Source: Gemmiger sp. An194 (GTDB lineage: Bacteria > Bacillota > Clostridia > Oscillospirales > Ruminococcaceae). From it: DNA of 64,000 bases. Numbering within the stretch: the first letter of the stretch is position 1; each line of letters begins with the position of its first letter. A program made the translations under genes and the position numbers. The stretch spans positions 140,296 through 204,295 of the forward strand of contig NZ_NFKA01000003.1 of assembly GCF_002160145.1 (NCBI RefSeq), in the 5' to 3' direction. Below the pieces are notes generated by a model, which worked only from the letters and a program-made list of their open reading frames with translations, was not told the DNA's origin and did no database searches. Below are positions 14,143 to 26,229 of this stretch, piece by piece.

Positions 14143-17100
14143 TTACAGCTTGAAGTAATCCACGCCGCCCTCGAACAGGGGCTGGTACTTGTTGCCGGGC
14201 ACGTTCTTGTACAGCTCGTCGCCGCTGCGCTCGGTGTGGCCCATCTTGCCCAGCACACGGCCGTCCGGGCTGGTGATGCCCTCGATGGCCAGCACGCTGC
14301 CGTTGGGGTTGTAGCGCAGGTCCATGGTGGGCTGGCCCGCCGCGTCCACATACTGGGTGGCCACCTGACCGTTGGCGATCAGGCTCTTCACCACCTCATC
14401 GCTGGCCACGAAGCGGCCCTCGCCGTGGCTGATGGCGATGGTGTGGACCTCGTCCACGCTGCAGCGGCTCAGCCAGGGGCTCTTGCCCGAGGCGATGCGG
14501 GTGTTCACCAGCATGCTCTGGTGGCGGTTGATGGTGTTGAAGGTCAGGGTGGGGCATTCCGCAGTGATGGGGCGGATCTCGCCGTAGGGCACGAGACCCA
14601 GCTTGATCAGCGCCTGGAAGCCGTTGCAGATGCCCAGCATCAGGCCGTCGCGCTTCTGGAGCAGCTCGTGCACCGCCTCGGTGACCGAGGGAGCCCGCAG
14701 GAAGGCGGTGATGAACTTGGCGCTGCCGTCCGGCTCGTCGCCGCCGGAGAAGCCGCCGGGCAGCATCACGATCTGGCTCTCCCGGATGGCCTGGGTCAGG
14801 GCGGCGCAGCTCTCGGCAACCGCCGAGGCGCTCAGGTTGTTGATGACCAGCACCTTCGGGTCCGCACCGGCGCGGGCAAAGGCACGGGCGGTGTCGTACT
14901 CGCAGTTGGTGCCGGGGAATACGGGAATGATGACCTTGGGCTTGGCGATGCCGATGGCCGGAGCCTTGCGCTCGGTGGCCTCGTAGCTGATCTTGTCCAC
15001 GGTGGCGCCTGCCTTGCGGTAGGGGAACACCGGCTCCAGCTTGCCCTCCCAGGCCTCCTGCAGGGCGGCCAGGTCGATGGTCTCGCCCGCGATCTTCAGC
15101 GCGTAGGTCTCGGTAACGGTACCCAGGACAACGCCCTCGTTCAGCTCCAGATCCGGCTCCACCTCCAGGATGAAGCTGCCGTAGGCGGGATGGAACAGGT
15201 TCTCCGGATCACGGGCGGCATCCAGCGCAAAGCCCAGCCGGTTGCCCAGGCACATTTTGAACAGAGCCTCGGCGGCGCAGCCGTAGCCGGGGGTATAAGC
15301 GGCCTTCACCTTGCCGGAAGCGATCAGCTCCTCCACCTTCTTGTACAGCTTCTTCAGGCTGTGGGGCTCAGGGCGCAGCTCCAGCTTATCCTGATATTCG
15401 GGATACAGCCAGACCACCTTGCTGCCCGCAGCCTTGAACTCGGGGCTGATCACGTTCTTGGTATTGCCGATGGCGGTGGCGAAGCTCACCAGAGTGGGGG
15501 GCACATCCAGATCCTCAAAGCTGCCGGACATGCTGTCCTTGCCGCCGATGGCGGCCACGCCCAGATCCACCTGGGCCATCAGAGCACCCAGCAGGGCGGC
15601 AAAGGGCTTGCCCCAGCGCTCGGGCACATCGCCCAGACGCTCGAAGTATTCCTGGAAGGTCAGGTAGGCATCCTCATAGCGAAAGCCGCTGGCCACCAGC
15701 TTGGAGATGCTCTCCACAACGGCCAGATATGCGCCGCTGTACTGCTTTTTCTCCATCAGGTAGGGGTTGTAACCCCAGGCCATGCCGCTGCAGGTGGTGG
15801 TCTCGCCGTTCACCGGCAGCTTGGCCGCCATGGCCTGCGCGGGGGTCAGCTGATACTTGCCGCCGAAGGGCATGAGCACGGTGGCCGCGCCGATGGTGGA
15901 GTCGAACCGCTCGGACAGGCCCTTCTTGCTGCACACATTCAGGTCGGTGACCAGATTCTGCATCTTCTCGGCCCAGGTCTCGCCCTTCCAGTCCACCTTG
16001 TAGTCCTGGCAATCATAGACCAGAACCCGGGCGCGCTTTTCGGCACCGTTGGAGTTCAGGAAGTTGCGGCTGATGTTTACGATGGTGTTGCCCTTCCAGG
16101 TCATGGTCAGGCGGGGGTCCTCGGTGACGGTGGCCACCACGGTGGCATCCAGGTTTTCCTCATGGGCCAGCTTCACGAAGGCCTCCACATCCTGGGGTGC
16201 CAGCACAACGGCCATGCGCTCCTGGCTCTCGCTGATGGCCAGCTCGGTGCCGTCCAGGCCCTCGTACTTCTTGGGCACGGCATCCAGGTCGATGGCCAGG
16301 CCGTCGGCCAGCTCGCCGATGGCAACGGACACACCGCCCGCGCCGAAGTCGTTGCAGCGCTTGATCAGGCGGGTGGCCTCGGGGCGGCGGAACAGACGCT
16401 GCAGCTTGCGCTCGATGGGGGCGTTGCCCTTCTGCACCTCAGCGCCGCAGGTCTCCAGGCTCTCCAGCTTGTGGGCCTTGGAGGAGCCGGTGGCGCCGCC
16501 GCAGCCGTCGCGGCCGGTGGCGCCGCCCAGCAGCACCACGATATCGCCGGCAGCGGGCACCTCACGGCGCACGTTGGAAGCGGGAGCCGCGCCCACCACA
16601 GCGCCGATCTCCAGGCGCTTGGCCACGTAGCCGGGGTGGTACAGCTCATCCACCTGACCGGTGGCCAGACCGATCTGGTTGCCGTAGCTGGAGTAACCGG
16701 CGGCGGCGGTGGTGACCAGCTTGCGCTGGGGCAGCTTGCCCGCCATGGTCTCGCTCACCGGAACCAGCGGGTCGCCCGCGCCGGTCACGCGCATGGCCTG
16801 ATAGACATAGCTGCGGCCGGACAGGGGGTCACGGATGGCGCCGCCGATGCAGGTGGCCGCGCCGCCGAAGGGCTCGATCTCGGTGGGGTGGTTGTGGGTC
16901 TCGTTTTTGAACAGATACAGCCAGTCCTGCTCCTCGCCGTCCACATCGCACTTGATCTTCACGGTGCAGGCGTTGATCTCCTCGGACTCGTCCAGATTCT
17001 TCAGCTTGCCGATGCTGGCCAGATACTTGGCGCCGATGGTGGCAAGGTCCATCAGGCACATATTCTTCTTGCGTCCGGCGTATACCGCCTTGCGCATGGT

Positions 17101-17844
17101 CAGGTAGTTGTCGAAGGCCTTCTTCACCTGCACATCCCGGATCTCGATCTCGTCCAGAATGGTGCCGAAGGTGGTGTGGCGGCAGTGATCGGACCAGTAG
17201 GTATCGATCATGCGGATCTCGGTGATGGTGGGGTCCCGCTTTTCAAACCGGAAGTAGTTCTGGCAGAAGGCGATGTCCGCCTCGTCCATGGCCAGACCCT
17301 TCTCCTTCACGAAGTTGGCCAGGCCCTCCTCGTCCAGCTCACAGAAGCCGGTGAGGGTCTCCACGGTGCTGGGGGTGGGGTACTCCATCTGCAGGGTATC
17401 CTTGCGGGAGAGGCTGGCTTCGCGTGCCTCCACCGGGTTGATGACATACTTCTTGATCTGAGCCAGCTCCGCCTCGGTGGGGTTGCCGGTGATCAGATAT
17501 ACCCGGGCGGTGCGCACGGTGGGGCGCTCGCCCTGGCTGATCAGCTGGATGCACTCGCTGGCGGAAGCGGCCCGCTGGTCAAACTGACCGGGCAGGTATT
17601 CCACCGCGAACACCACGTCCGCCTCGGGGCAGTGGTCGCAGGTGTCGTCCACCGGAGGCTCGCTGAATACGGTGGGGATGCAGCTGCGGAACAGTTCCTC
17701 GCTCACACCCTCCACATCATAACGGTTCAGAATGCGCAGGCCGGTCACCGACTGGATGCCCAGCAGGCCGTGCACCTCGCCCAGCAGGTTCTGGGCCTCG
17801 TGGTCAAAGCCCTTTTTCTTCTCCACATAAATGCGGTATACCAT
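14143..17844 (-). CDS. purL: phosphoribosylformylglycinamidine synthase, single-chain
   Basis: 1233 residues: the large fused form, joining the PurS-like region, the ATP-dependent synthase and a C-terminal glutaminase. It converts FGAR plus glutamine to FGAM. The synthase core has SDHCRHTTF and GNPTE-type loops. The glutaminase triad is C1073 (GICNGFQ), H1203 and E1205 (GHTE). Its start is five bases from the purD stop, so the two are translationally coupled. Many Clostridia also use this fused form rather than separate PurS, PurQ and PurL. Length is slightly below the ~1290 of proteobacterial PurL. Confidence 0.96.
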   Translation of the reverse strand: MVYRIYVEKKKGFDHEAQNLLGEVHGLLGIQSVTGLRILNRYDVEGVSEELFRSCIPTVFSEPPVDDTCDHCPEADVVFAVEYLPGQFDQRAASASECIQLISQGERPTVRTARVYLITGNPTEAELAQIKKYVINPVEAREASLSRKDTLQMEYPTPSTVETLTGFCELDEEGLANFVKEKGLAMDEADIAFCQNYFRFEKRDPTITEIRMIDTYWSDHCRHTTFGTILDEIEIRDVQVKKAFDNYLTMRKAVYAGRKKNMCLMDLATIGAKYLASIGKLKNLDESEEINACTVKIKCDVDGEEQDWLYLFKNETHNHPTEIEPFGGAATCIGGAIRDPLSGRSYVYQAMRVTGAGDPLVPVSETMAGKLPQRKLVTTAAAGYSSYGNQIGLATGQVDELYHPGYVAKRLEIGAVVGAAPASNVRREVPAAGDIVVLLGGATGRDGCGGATGSSKAHKLESLETCGAEVQKGNAPIERKLQRLFRRPEATRLIKRCNDFGAGGVSVAIGELADGLAIDLDAVPKKYEGLDGTELAISESQERMAVVLAPQDVEAFVKLAHEENLDATVVATVTEDPRLTMTWKGNTIVNISRNFLNSNGAEKRARVLVYDCQDYKVDWKGETWAEKMQNLVTDLNVCSKKGLSERFDSTIGAATVLMPFGGKYQLTPAQAMAAKLPVNGETTTCSGMAWGYNPYLMEKKQYSGAYLAVVESISKLVASGFRYEDAYLTFQEYFERLGDVPERWGKPFAALLGALMAQVDLGVAAIGGKDSMSGSFEDLDVPPTLVSFATAIGNTKNVISPEFKAAGSKVVWLYPEYQDKLELRPEPHSLKKLYKKVEELIASGKVKAAYTPGYGCAAEALFKMCLGNRLGFALDAARDPENLFHPAYGSFILEVEPDLELNEGVVLGTVTETYALKIAGETIDLAALQEAWEGKLEPVFPYRKAGATVDKISYEATERKAPAIGIAKPKVIIPVFPGTNCEYDTARAFARAGADPKVLVINNLSASAVAESCAALTQAIRESQIVMLPGGFSGGDEPDGSAKFITAFLRAPSVTEAVHELLQKRDGLMLGICNGFQALIKLGLVPYGEIRPITAECPTLTFNTINRHQSMLVNTRIASGKSPWLSRCSVDEVHTIAISHGEGRFVASDEVVKSLIANGQVATQYVDAAGQPTMDLRYNPNGSVLAIEGITSPDGRVLGKMGHTERSGDELYKNVPGNKYQPLFEGGVDYFKL

Positions 17845-17848
17845 GGGT

Positions 17849-19138
<1,290 letters not shown>

Positions 19139-19185
19139 GCGCTTGATTCCCTCTTTCGTTCCATGCAGGCAAGTGTGGAGCATTC

Positions 19186-19461
19186 AAAAAGCCAGACGGC
19201 CTTTTCATGCTCTCTTATGGTCGTCTGGCTCGAGACGCCCCCACGCCATTCACGCCTTATGGCTCAGGCGGCGGCCCACGTCAAAATTTTCCGTGATATT
19301 TTCCAAAAATGCTCGCCAATCCACCAAGGATTGGCTGTGCTTTTTGGTTCATCTCACAAAAAATTTTTTGACGCGTTCCACCGCCTGGAATAGCGCGGTT
19401 CCGTCTTATATTATAACAAAATCGCGGCAAGGCAAAAAGCCCAATGGCACAAATTTGTGCC
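19186..19461 (-). promoter_or_regulatory. purD leader: internal promoter, stems and terminator (candidate attenuator)
   Basis: All on the minus strand. A palindrome GGCACAAATTTGTGCC (19446-19461) precedes TTTTTG-17-TATAAT (19433-19438; 19410-19415). Next come the stems CCAATCC/GGATTGG (19316-19334) and CGCC/GGCG, and the terminator AGCCAGACG...CGTCTGGCT (19190-19230), which is followed by TTTTTG. The terminator lies only ~50 bases before the purD start, so a full-length transcript must read through it. It does not match the guanine, PRPP or ZTP riboswitch cores that I can recall. Confidence 0.6.
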
Positions 19462-19477
19462 GCGCAGCCGGTTCTCC

Positions 19478-20650
19478 TTAGTGGTGGAACAGCCGGATGC
19501 CGCAGAAGGCCATGGCGATGCCGTATTTGTTGCAGGTGTCGATGACCTGCTGGTCCCGGATGGAACCGCCGGGCTGCACAATGGCTTCCACGCCGCTGCG
19601 GCGGGCGCGCTCGATGTTGTCGCCGAAGGGGAAGAAGGCGTCGCTGCCCAGCACCACGCCCTTCACCTGGGCCAGCCATGCCTTCTTTTCCTCAGCGGTG
19701 AGGGGGGCGGGCTGCTCAGTGAAGGTCTCGGCCCACATGTCGTCGCCGATCACATCCTCGTACTCATCGCTGATGTAAACGTCGATGGCGTTGTCCCGGT
19801 TGGGGCGGGCGATATCCTCCCGGAAGGGCAGGGCCAGCACCTTGGGATGATGGCGCAGCTGCCAGATGTCGGCCTTGTTGCCCGCCAGACGGGTGCAGTG
19901 GATGCGGCTCTGCTGGCCGGCGCCTACGCCGATCACCTGGCCGCCCTGGGCGTAGCACACGCTGTTGGACTGGGTGTATTTCAGGGTGATGAGGCAGAGC
20001 ATCAGGTCACGCTTCTGCTCGTCGGTGAGGGTCTTGTTGTCGGTGACCAGGTTCTCCAGCATGGACTCGTCGATCTTCAGCTCGTTGCGGCCCTGCTCGA
20101 ACACGACGCCGTAAACCTGCTTGCGCTCGATGGGCTCGGGCTGATAGTCCGGGTCGATCTGCACGATGTTGTAGCCGCCCTTGCGCTTTGCCTTCAGAAT
20201 GGCCAGAGCCTCGTCGGTGTAGCCGGGGGCGATGATGCCGTCGGTCACCTCATGCTGGATGACCTTGGCGGTGCTCTCGTCGCACACATCGGACAGGGCG
20301 ATCCAGTCGCCGAAGCTGCTCATGCGGTCGGCGCCGCGGGCGCGGGCGTAGGCGCAGGCCAGGGGGCTCAGCTCCAGGCCCTCGCAGAAGTACATCTTCT
20401 TCAAAGTATCGTCCAGGGGCAGGCCCAGGGCCGCGCCCGCCGGGGAAACGTGCTTGAAGGAAGCGGCGGCGGGCAGGCCGGTGGCCTGCTTCAGCTCCTT
20501 GACCAGCTGCCAGGAGTTCAGCGCGTCCAGGAAGTTGATGTAGCCGGGCTTGCCGTTCAAAACGGTCACCGGCAGCTCGCCCTCCTTGATGAAGATGCGG
20601 GCGGGTTTCTGGTTGGGGTTACAGCCGTATTTCAGTTCCAGTTCGGTCAT
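19478..20650 (-). CDS. stand-alone AICAR formyltransferase (C-terminal half of PurH)
   Basis: 390 residues covering only the AICAR transformylase domain; the ~200-residue MGS-like IMP cyclohydrolase domain of bifunctional PurH is absent. Conserved blocks include SFKHVSPAGAA, the SNSVCYAQGGQVIGVGAGQQSR nucleotide-site region and GSDAFFPFGDNIERA. It moves a formyl group from 10-formyl-THF to AICAR to make FAICAR. The missing ring-closure activity is supplied by the PurO-type gene immediately upstream, with 16 bases between. Split systems of this kind are found in Archaea and in some Clostridia. Confidence 0.94.
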   Translation of the reverse strand: MTELELKYGCNPNQKPARIFIKEGELPVTVLNGKPGYINFLDALNSWQLVKELKQATGLPAAASFKHVSPAGAALGLPLDDTLKKMYFCEGLELSPLACAYARARGADRMSSFGDWIALSDVCDESTAKVIQHEVTDGIIAPGYTDEALAILKAKRKGGYNIVQIDPDYQPEPIERKQVYGVVFEQGRNELKIDESMLENLVTDNKTLTDEQKRDLMLCLITLKYTQSNSVCYAQGGQVIGVGAGQQSRIHCTRLAGNKADIWQLRHHPKVLALPFREDIARPNRDNAIDVYISDEYEDVIGDDMWAETFTEQPAPLTAEEKKAWLAQVKGVVLGSDAFFPFGDNIERARRSGVEAIVQPGGSIRDQQVIDTCNKYGIAMAFCGIRLFHH

Positions 20651-20666
20651 GGTATCGTTCTCCCCC

Positions 20667-21404
20667 TTATTCTTCGTCGCAAACAGCGTCGTACTTGTTG
20701 ATGATCACGTCTTCGGTCTCGCCGGTGGCCAGGTCGATGGCACGCACGAACAGGCTGACCTTGTTGTCCTCGTTCAGGTTTACCCACAGGTTGGTGGCCA
20801 GCTCCTCGGCCTCCTCGGGCAGGGCGATCTTCTCCGGCTCGCCCTCAAAGCTGGGGATGGGGTTGCCGTCGCACTTGTAGGTGTGGATGAAGTGGCCCTC
20901 GCCCGCCACCGGGACGGGGTACTCGAAGAAGTAGCGGCGGCAGCTTTCGCCGTTGCCGTCTGCGCTCTTCAGAATGGACAGCTTGTAGCTGCATTTGCCC
21001 TCCTCCAGCTCCACCAGACCGCTGATGCGGGGGGTCCAGTTGGGGCCGTCCAGCTCAAAGGTACGGGTGCGCAGGGCGTCCTCAAAGCGCTCGCCACGGG
21101 CCATGAACTCGTACACGGTGTCGGTCTGGTCACCGTTGGTCACGATATGAGCATTCGCCACGGTGCGCACCGGGTTGTAGATGATCAGGCTGGGGTCCTC
21201 CAGCTTGGCGGGGTCGGCCGCCAGGGTGCGGATGCCGCCGATCTCGGGCACCGGGTCAAATACCCGGTTGCGGCTGTTGGCGCTGCGGCCCATGATAAAG
21301 TAGGCGATCAGCGCCTTCTTGCCGCTGGGGGCAAGGCCCAGCACGATGCCCCGGCCGGGGTAGGCATTTTCGTTCACCAGTTTGTACAGATCCAGCTGTT
21401 CCAT
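20667..21404 (-). CDS. purO: PurO-type IMP cyclohydrolase
   Basis: 245 residues. It matches the IMP cyclohydrolase family first known from Archaea (PurO) and not the MGS-like PurH domain: YPGRGIVLG near the start, AYFIMGRSANSRNRVF and TNGDQTDTVYEF are its landmarks. It closes the ring of FAICAR to IMP. The start at 21404 is chosen because GGAGG lies five bases before it (within the earlier in-frame ATG at 21416, which lacks a site). It sits between purN and the AICAR transformylase, completing the last two steps as two separate proteins. Confidence 0.9.
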   Translation of the reverse strand: MEQLDLYKLVNENAYPGRGIVLGLAPSGKKALIAYFIMGRSANSRNRVFDPVPEIGGIRTLAADPAKLEDPSLIIYNPVRTVANAHIVTNGDQTDTVYEFMARGERFEDALRTRTFELDGPNWTPRISGLVELEEGKCSYKLSILKSADGNGESCRRYFFEYPVPVAGEGHFIHTYKCDGNPIPSFEGEPEKIALPEEAEELATNLWVNLNEDNKVSLFVRAIDLATGETEDVIINKYDAVCDEE

Positions 21405-21445
21405 CTTGGCCTCCATATTCCAAATCGTATGATATAGATCAGTTT

Positions 21446-22042
21446 TTACTTGTCGTATTCCTCGCAGACCTCTGCGATGGCGGCGGGCAGGATGATCCAT
21501 TCCGCCTGCTCCATCACCCGGCGCTGCAAAATCTCCGGGGTATCGCCGGGCTGCACCTCCACGGCCTTCTGCTTGAGGATGCGGCCGCCGTCGCAGATCT
21601 CGTTGACGAAATGCACGGTGGCGCCGGTCACCTTCACGCCCTTGGCAAGAGCCGCTTCATGCACCCGCAGGCCGTAGAAGCCCTCGCCGCAGAAGCTGGG
21701 GATCAGGCTGGGGTGCACGTTCAGGATGCGCTCCGGGTAGGCGGCGATGACGCTGGGACCCAGAATGGACAGAAAGCCCGCCAGCACCACCAGGTCGATG
21801 TGATTTTCCTTCAAAACGTTCAGCAGGGCCGCGTCGAAGGCCTCGCTGCTCTCGTAATCCTTGCGGCGCACCACCACGCCGGGCACGCCGGCCTTTTCGG
21901 CCCGCTCCAGCGCGTAAACGCCGGGCCTCGATGCAACCACCAGGCTCACCCGGCCGTGGGGGATTTCTCCCCGGGCCTGGCTGTCCAGGATGGCCTGCAG
22001 GTTGGTGCCGCCGCCGGAGACCAGAACCGCGATGTTCAGCAT
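21446..22042 (-). CDS. purN: phosphoribosylglycinamide formyltransferase
   Basis: 198 residues. It uses 10-formyl-THF to formylate GAR. The substrate loop SGGGTNLQ is at 9-16; the catalytic triad is N108 and H110 ([10 protein letters not shown]) with D151. It overlaps purM by seven bases, so the two are coupled. Length and motifs are standard. No ATP-dependent purT is present nearby. Confidence 0.96.
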   Translation of the reverse strand: MLNIAVLVSGGGTNLQAILDSQARGEIPHGRVSLVVASRPGVYALERAEKAGVPGVVVRRKDYESSEAFDAALLNVLKENHIDLVVLAGFLSILGPSVIAAYPERILNVHPSLIPSFCGEGFYGLRVHEAALAKGVKVTGATVHFVNEICDGGRILKQKAVEVQPGDTPEILQRRVMEQAEWIILPAAIAEVCEEYDK

Positions 22043-23076
22043 AACTCCACGCCCTCGCCTTCGCCGATCACGCCCAGGATGTAGGCGTCCTCGCCCTGCT
22101 CCTTCAGGATGGCCAGGGCCTTGTCCGCGTCTTCCTTGGCAACGGTCAGGATCATGCCAACGCCCATGTTGAAGGTGTTGAACATGTCGCGCTCGGGGAT
22201 GTTGCCCGCCTTCTGGATGAAGCCGAACAGGGCGGGAGTGCGCACATCCTCCTTCTTGATGACGGCCTTGCAGCCCGCCTTCAGGCTGCGGGGGATGTTC
22301 TCGTAGAAGCCGCCGCCGGTGATGTGGGACACGCCCTTCACGGCGATCTGGTCCATCACGGCCAGAACCTGCTTCACGTAGATGCGGGTGGGAGCCAGCA
22401 GGGCCTCGCCCAGAGTGCAGCCCAGCTCCTCGTGGTACTCCTTCAGCACCTCGGGATGGTTCTCCAGATCAAAGACCCGGCGCACCAGAGAGAAGCCGTT
22501 GGAATGCACGCCGGAGGAGGGCAGGGCGATGATCACATCGCCGGGAACCATTGCCTCGTTGGACAGAATCTTGCTCTTGTCCACGGCGCCCACGGTGAAG
22601 CCCGCCAGGTCGTACTCATCCTCCGGGTAGAAGCCGGGCATCTCGGCGGTCTCGCCGCCCACCAGGGCGCAGCCTGCCTGCACGCAGCCCTCGGCCACAC
22701 CGGCCACCATCTGGGCAATGCGCTCGGGCACGTTCTTGCCGCAGGCGATGTAATCCAGGAAGATCAGGGGCTTGGCGCCGGCGCAGACCACGTCGTTCAC
22801 GCACATGGCCACACAGTCGATGCCCACGGTGTCGTGCTTGTCCATCAGGAAGGCGATCTTCAGCTTGGTGCCCACGCCGTCGGTGCCGGAGACCAGAACC
22901 GGGTGGGGCATATTGGTGCAGTCCAGCTCAAACAGACCGCCGAAGCCGCCCAGACCACCCATCACGCCGGGGATCACGGTGCGGGCCACATGCCGCTTCA
23001 TCAGTTCCACGGCCTTGTAACCGGCGGTGATGTCCACACCGGCAGCGGCGTAGCTGGCAGAAAAGCTCTTTTCCAT
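22036..23076 (-). CDS. purM: phosphoribosylformylglycinamidine cyclo-ligase (AIR synthetase)
   Basis: 346 residues. It closes FGAM to AIR with ATP. Family blocks visible: [13 protein letters not shown] (~62-74), [29 protein letters not shown] and [15 protein letters not shown]. It lies 73 bases after purF with an intercistronic hairpin between, and overlaps purN. Start has GGAGG upstream. Nothing unusual. Confidence 0.97.
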   Translation of the reverse strand: MEKSFSASYAAAGVDITAGYKAVELMKRHVARTVIPGVMGGLGGFGGLFELDCTNMPHPVLVSGTDGVGTKLKIAFLMDKHDTVGIDCVAMCVNDVVCAGAKPLIFLDYIACGKNVPERIAQMVAGVAEGCVQAGCALVGGETAEMPGFYPEDEYDLAGFTVGAVDKSKILSNEAMVPGDVIIALPSSGVHSNGFSLVRRVFDLENHPEVLKEYHEELGCTLGEALLAPTRIYVKQVLAVMDQIAVKGVSHITGGGFYENIPRSLKAGCKAVIKKEDVRTPALFGFIQKAGNIPERDMFNTFNMGVGMILTVAKEDADKALAILKEQGEDAYILGVIGEGEGVELC

Positions 23077-23111
23077 TTGTTCCTCCTTATTATGCCCATT
23101 TCACGGGCAAG

Positions 23112-23139
23112 GCCGGGGCCACGGAAAAATGGCCCCGGC
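23112..23139. other. intercistronic hairpin purF-purM
   Basis: GCCGGGGCC (23112-23120) pairs with GGCCCCGGC (23131-23139). No T run follows in the operon direction, so it is more likely a message-stabilising or processing stem than a terminator. Confidence 0.6.
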
Positions 23140-23149
23140 GATTCATTCT

Positions 23150-24589
<1,440 letters not shown>

Positions 24590-24607
24590 CGGCCACATTC
24601 CTTTCTA

Positions 24608-25315
24608 TTAGCCCAGCAGGCGCTTCATTACTTCCTGGTAAGCCTCTTCCTCACCGCCCAGATCGCGGCGGAACAGGTCCTTGTCCAGGTGAGCGCCGGT
24701 GGTGGCGTCCCAGAAACGGCAGGTGTCGGGGCTGATCTCGTCGGCCAGCACGATAGTGCCGTCGGCCAGACGGCCGAACTCCAGCTTGAAGTCGATCAGG
24801 CGGATGTTGAACTGCAGCAGGTACTTGCTCAGGATCTCGTTCACCTTGAAGGCGTAGGCGGAGATGGTGTCGATCTCCTCCTGGGTGGCCAGCTCCAGAG
24901 CCAGAGCATGGTAGTGGTTGATCAGGGGATCGTGCAGATCGTCGTTCTTGTAGCTGAACTCCAGGGTGGGAGCCTTGAAGATGGTGCCCTCTTCCACGCC
25001 GTAGCGCTTGGAGAAGCTGCCGGCGGCCACGTTGCGCACGATGACCTCCAGAGGAACGATGGAGACCTTCTTCACCAGGGTCTCACGGTCGCTCAGCTCC
25101 TCCACAAAGTGGGTGGGCACGCCCTGCTCGGCCAGCATCTTCATCAGGTTGTTGGAGAGCTTGTTGTTCACAACGCCCTTGCCGCGGATGGTGCCCTTCT
25201 TGGCGCCGTCGCCTGCGGTGGCGTCGTCCTTGTAATCCACGATGACCAGGTTGGGGTCCTCGGTGGCGAATACTTTCTTGGCTTTACCTTCGTACAACTG
25301 CTCCAGCTTGTTCAT
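24608..25315 (-). CDS. purC: phosphoribosylaminoimidazole-succinocarboxamide synthase
   Basis: 235 residues. It joins aspartate to CAIR to give SAICAR. Motifs: LYEGKAKKVF at the start, VPLEVIVRNVAAGSFSKRYG in the middle, and LIDFKLEFG and LADEISPDTCRFWD towards the end. It is 65 bases after purE and 18 bases before purF. Standard length. Confidence 0.97.
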   Translation of the reverse strand: MNKLEQLYEGKAKKVFATEDPNLVIVDYKDDATAGDGAKKGTIRGKGVVNNKLSNNLMKMLAEQGVPTHFVEELSDRETLVKKVSIVPLEVIVRNVAAGSFSKRYGVEEGTIFKAPTLEFSYKNDDLHDPLINHYHALALELATQEEIDTISAYAFKVNEILSKYLLQFNIRLIDFKLEFGRLADGTIVLADEISPDTCRFWDATTGAHLDKDLFRRDLGGEEEAYQEVMKRLLG

Positions 25316-25380
25316 GGTTCTCTGCTCCTTTTGATATCAATCAATTAAAAATTAATAAAAACCTTTGAAAATGCTCCGCC

Positions 25381-25884
25381 TTACAGCGCGGCCAGCTCGG
25401 CCTGCAGCTTCTCTTCCTTGGCGGCGATCTGCTCGGCCATGGCGGCCCGGTCGGCGTCCAGTTTGGCGGCCAGAGCCTCGTCGGTGATGGCCAGCATCTG
25501 GGCGGCCAGGATGGCGGCGTTCTTGGCGCCGTTCAGGGCAACGGTGGCCACCGGGATACCGCTGGGCATCTGTACCGTGGCCAGCAGCGCGTCCAGACCG
25601 TCCACCGCGCCGCCCTTCATGGGAATGCCGATCACCGGCAGGGTGGTGTTGGCGGCGATGGCGCCCGCCAGGTGGGCGGCCATGCCCGCGGCGCAGATGA
25701 TGGCGCCGAAGCCCGCGGCACGGGCGTTTTTGGCAAATTCAGCGGCAGCCGCCGGGGTGCGGTGGGCGCTGAGGATGTGCGCCTCGCAGGGGATGCCCAG
25801 GCGCTTGAGCTCGGCTGCGGCGGCCTTGACCACCGGCCAGTCGCTGTCGCTGCCCATCAGGATCGCTACTTTTTTCTGTTCCAT
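25381..25884 (-). CDS. purE: N5-carboxyaminoimidazole ribonucleotide mutase
   Basis: 167 residues from MEQKKVAILMGSDSDW; GGGAGGG lies upstream. The substrate loops GSDSDWPVV and ILSAHRTP and the block AGMAAHLAGAIAANT are all there. PurE moves CO2 from N5-CAIR to C4 (class I) or carboxylates AIR directly (class II). No purK is in the window, which leaves the class open. It is the first structural gene of the operon and lies behind a leader ORF and a terminator. Confidence 0.95.
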   Translation of the reverse strand: MEQKKVAILMGSDSDWPVVKAAAAELKRLGIPCEAHILSAHRTPAAAAEFAKNARAAGFGAIICAAGMAAHLAGAIAANTTLPVIGIPMKGGAVDGLDALLATVQMPSGIPVATVALNGAKNAAILAAQMLAITDEALAAKLDADRAAMAEQIAAKEEKLQAELAAL

Positions 25885-25916
25885 GTTTTGAAACCCTCCC
25901 AGATGAAACGCCAACG

Positions 25917-25948
25917 AAAAAGACCGCAGTGCGCATGCACTACGGCCC
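25917..25948 (-). terminator. attenuator terminator ahead of purE
   Basis: Read on the minus strand, GGCCGTAGTGC pairs with GCACTGCGGTC around a four-base loop (25922-25947), followed by five T (25917-25921). It lies two bases after the leader ORF stop and ~33 bases before purE, so operon transcription must pass it. Confidence 0.85.
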
Positions 25949-25949
25949 T

Positions 25950-26045
25950 TTATTCGGCAAGGATTGCGTTATGGGTGCTTTTCTCCCCAAACAGCGCTGC
26001 AAAACCGGCTTTGTAACCCTTCATCTCAATGAATCCGCGCTTCAT
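25950..26045 (-). CDS. 31-residue leader peptide of the purine operon
   Basis: ATG with AGGGGG upstream opens a 31-codon frame ending TAA two bases before the terminator stem. The peptide starts MKRGFIEMKGYKAGF and ends THNAILAE; it is not enriched in one amino acid, so ordinary ribosome-stalling on a single codon is not obvious. Its position between promoter and terminator is that of a translated leader. It could be a coupling ORF whose translation rate decides whether the terminator folds, or a functional micro-protein. No known leader family matches. Confidence 0.6.
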   Translation of the reverse strand: MKRGFIEMKGYKAGFAALFGEKSTHNAILAE

Positions 26046-26073
26046 GGGTGCACCCCCTAACAAGAATTTTACA

Positions 26074-26101
26074 ATCCTAGTTTAACAGGCCCGGCCGACA
26101 A
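26074..26101 (-). promoter_or_regulatory. candidate promoter of the purine operon
   Basis: Minus strand TTGTCG (26096-26101), 16-base spacer, TAGGAT (26074-26079). A TAAAAT lies four bases further on as an alternative -10. No Bacillus-type PurR box is recognisable. Confidence 0.5.
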
Positions 26102-26229
26102 AATGCAACCGCTTTGCACCCCGTGATTCCATTTTCAGAAGTTTCGCCGGGTTGTTGAATATTCCCCATTGTTTTTTGGCGTATTTACCAATTGTCAACC
26201 GTCGTAGTATTACTTATGCTGTATTATTT

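Noticed and set aside
19139..19477. Known riboswitch (ZTP, PRPP or guanine) upstream of purD
   Set aside because: A CCGCCTGAGCC run faintly resembles the ZTP 3' domain, but the matching 5' domain is not found; I kept only a generic leader call.
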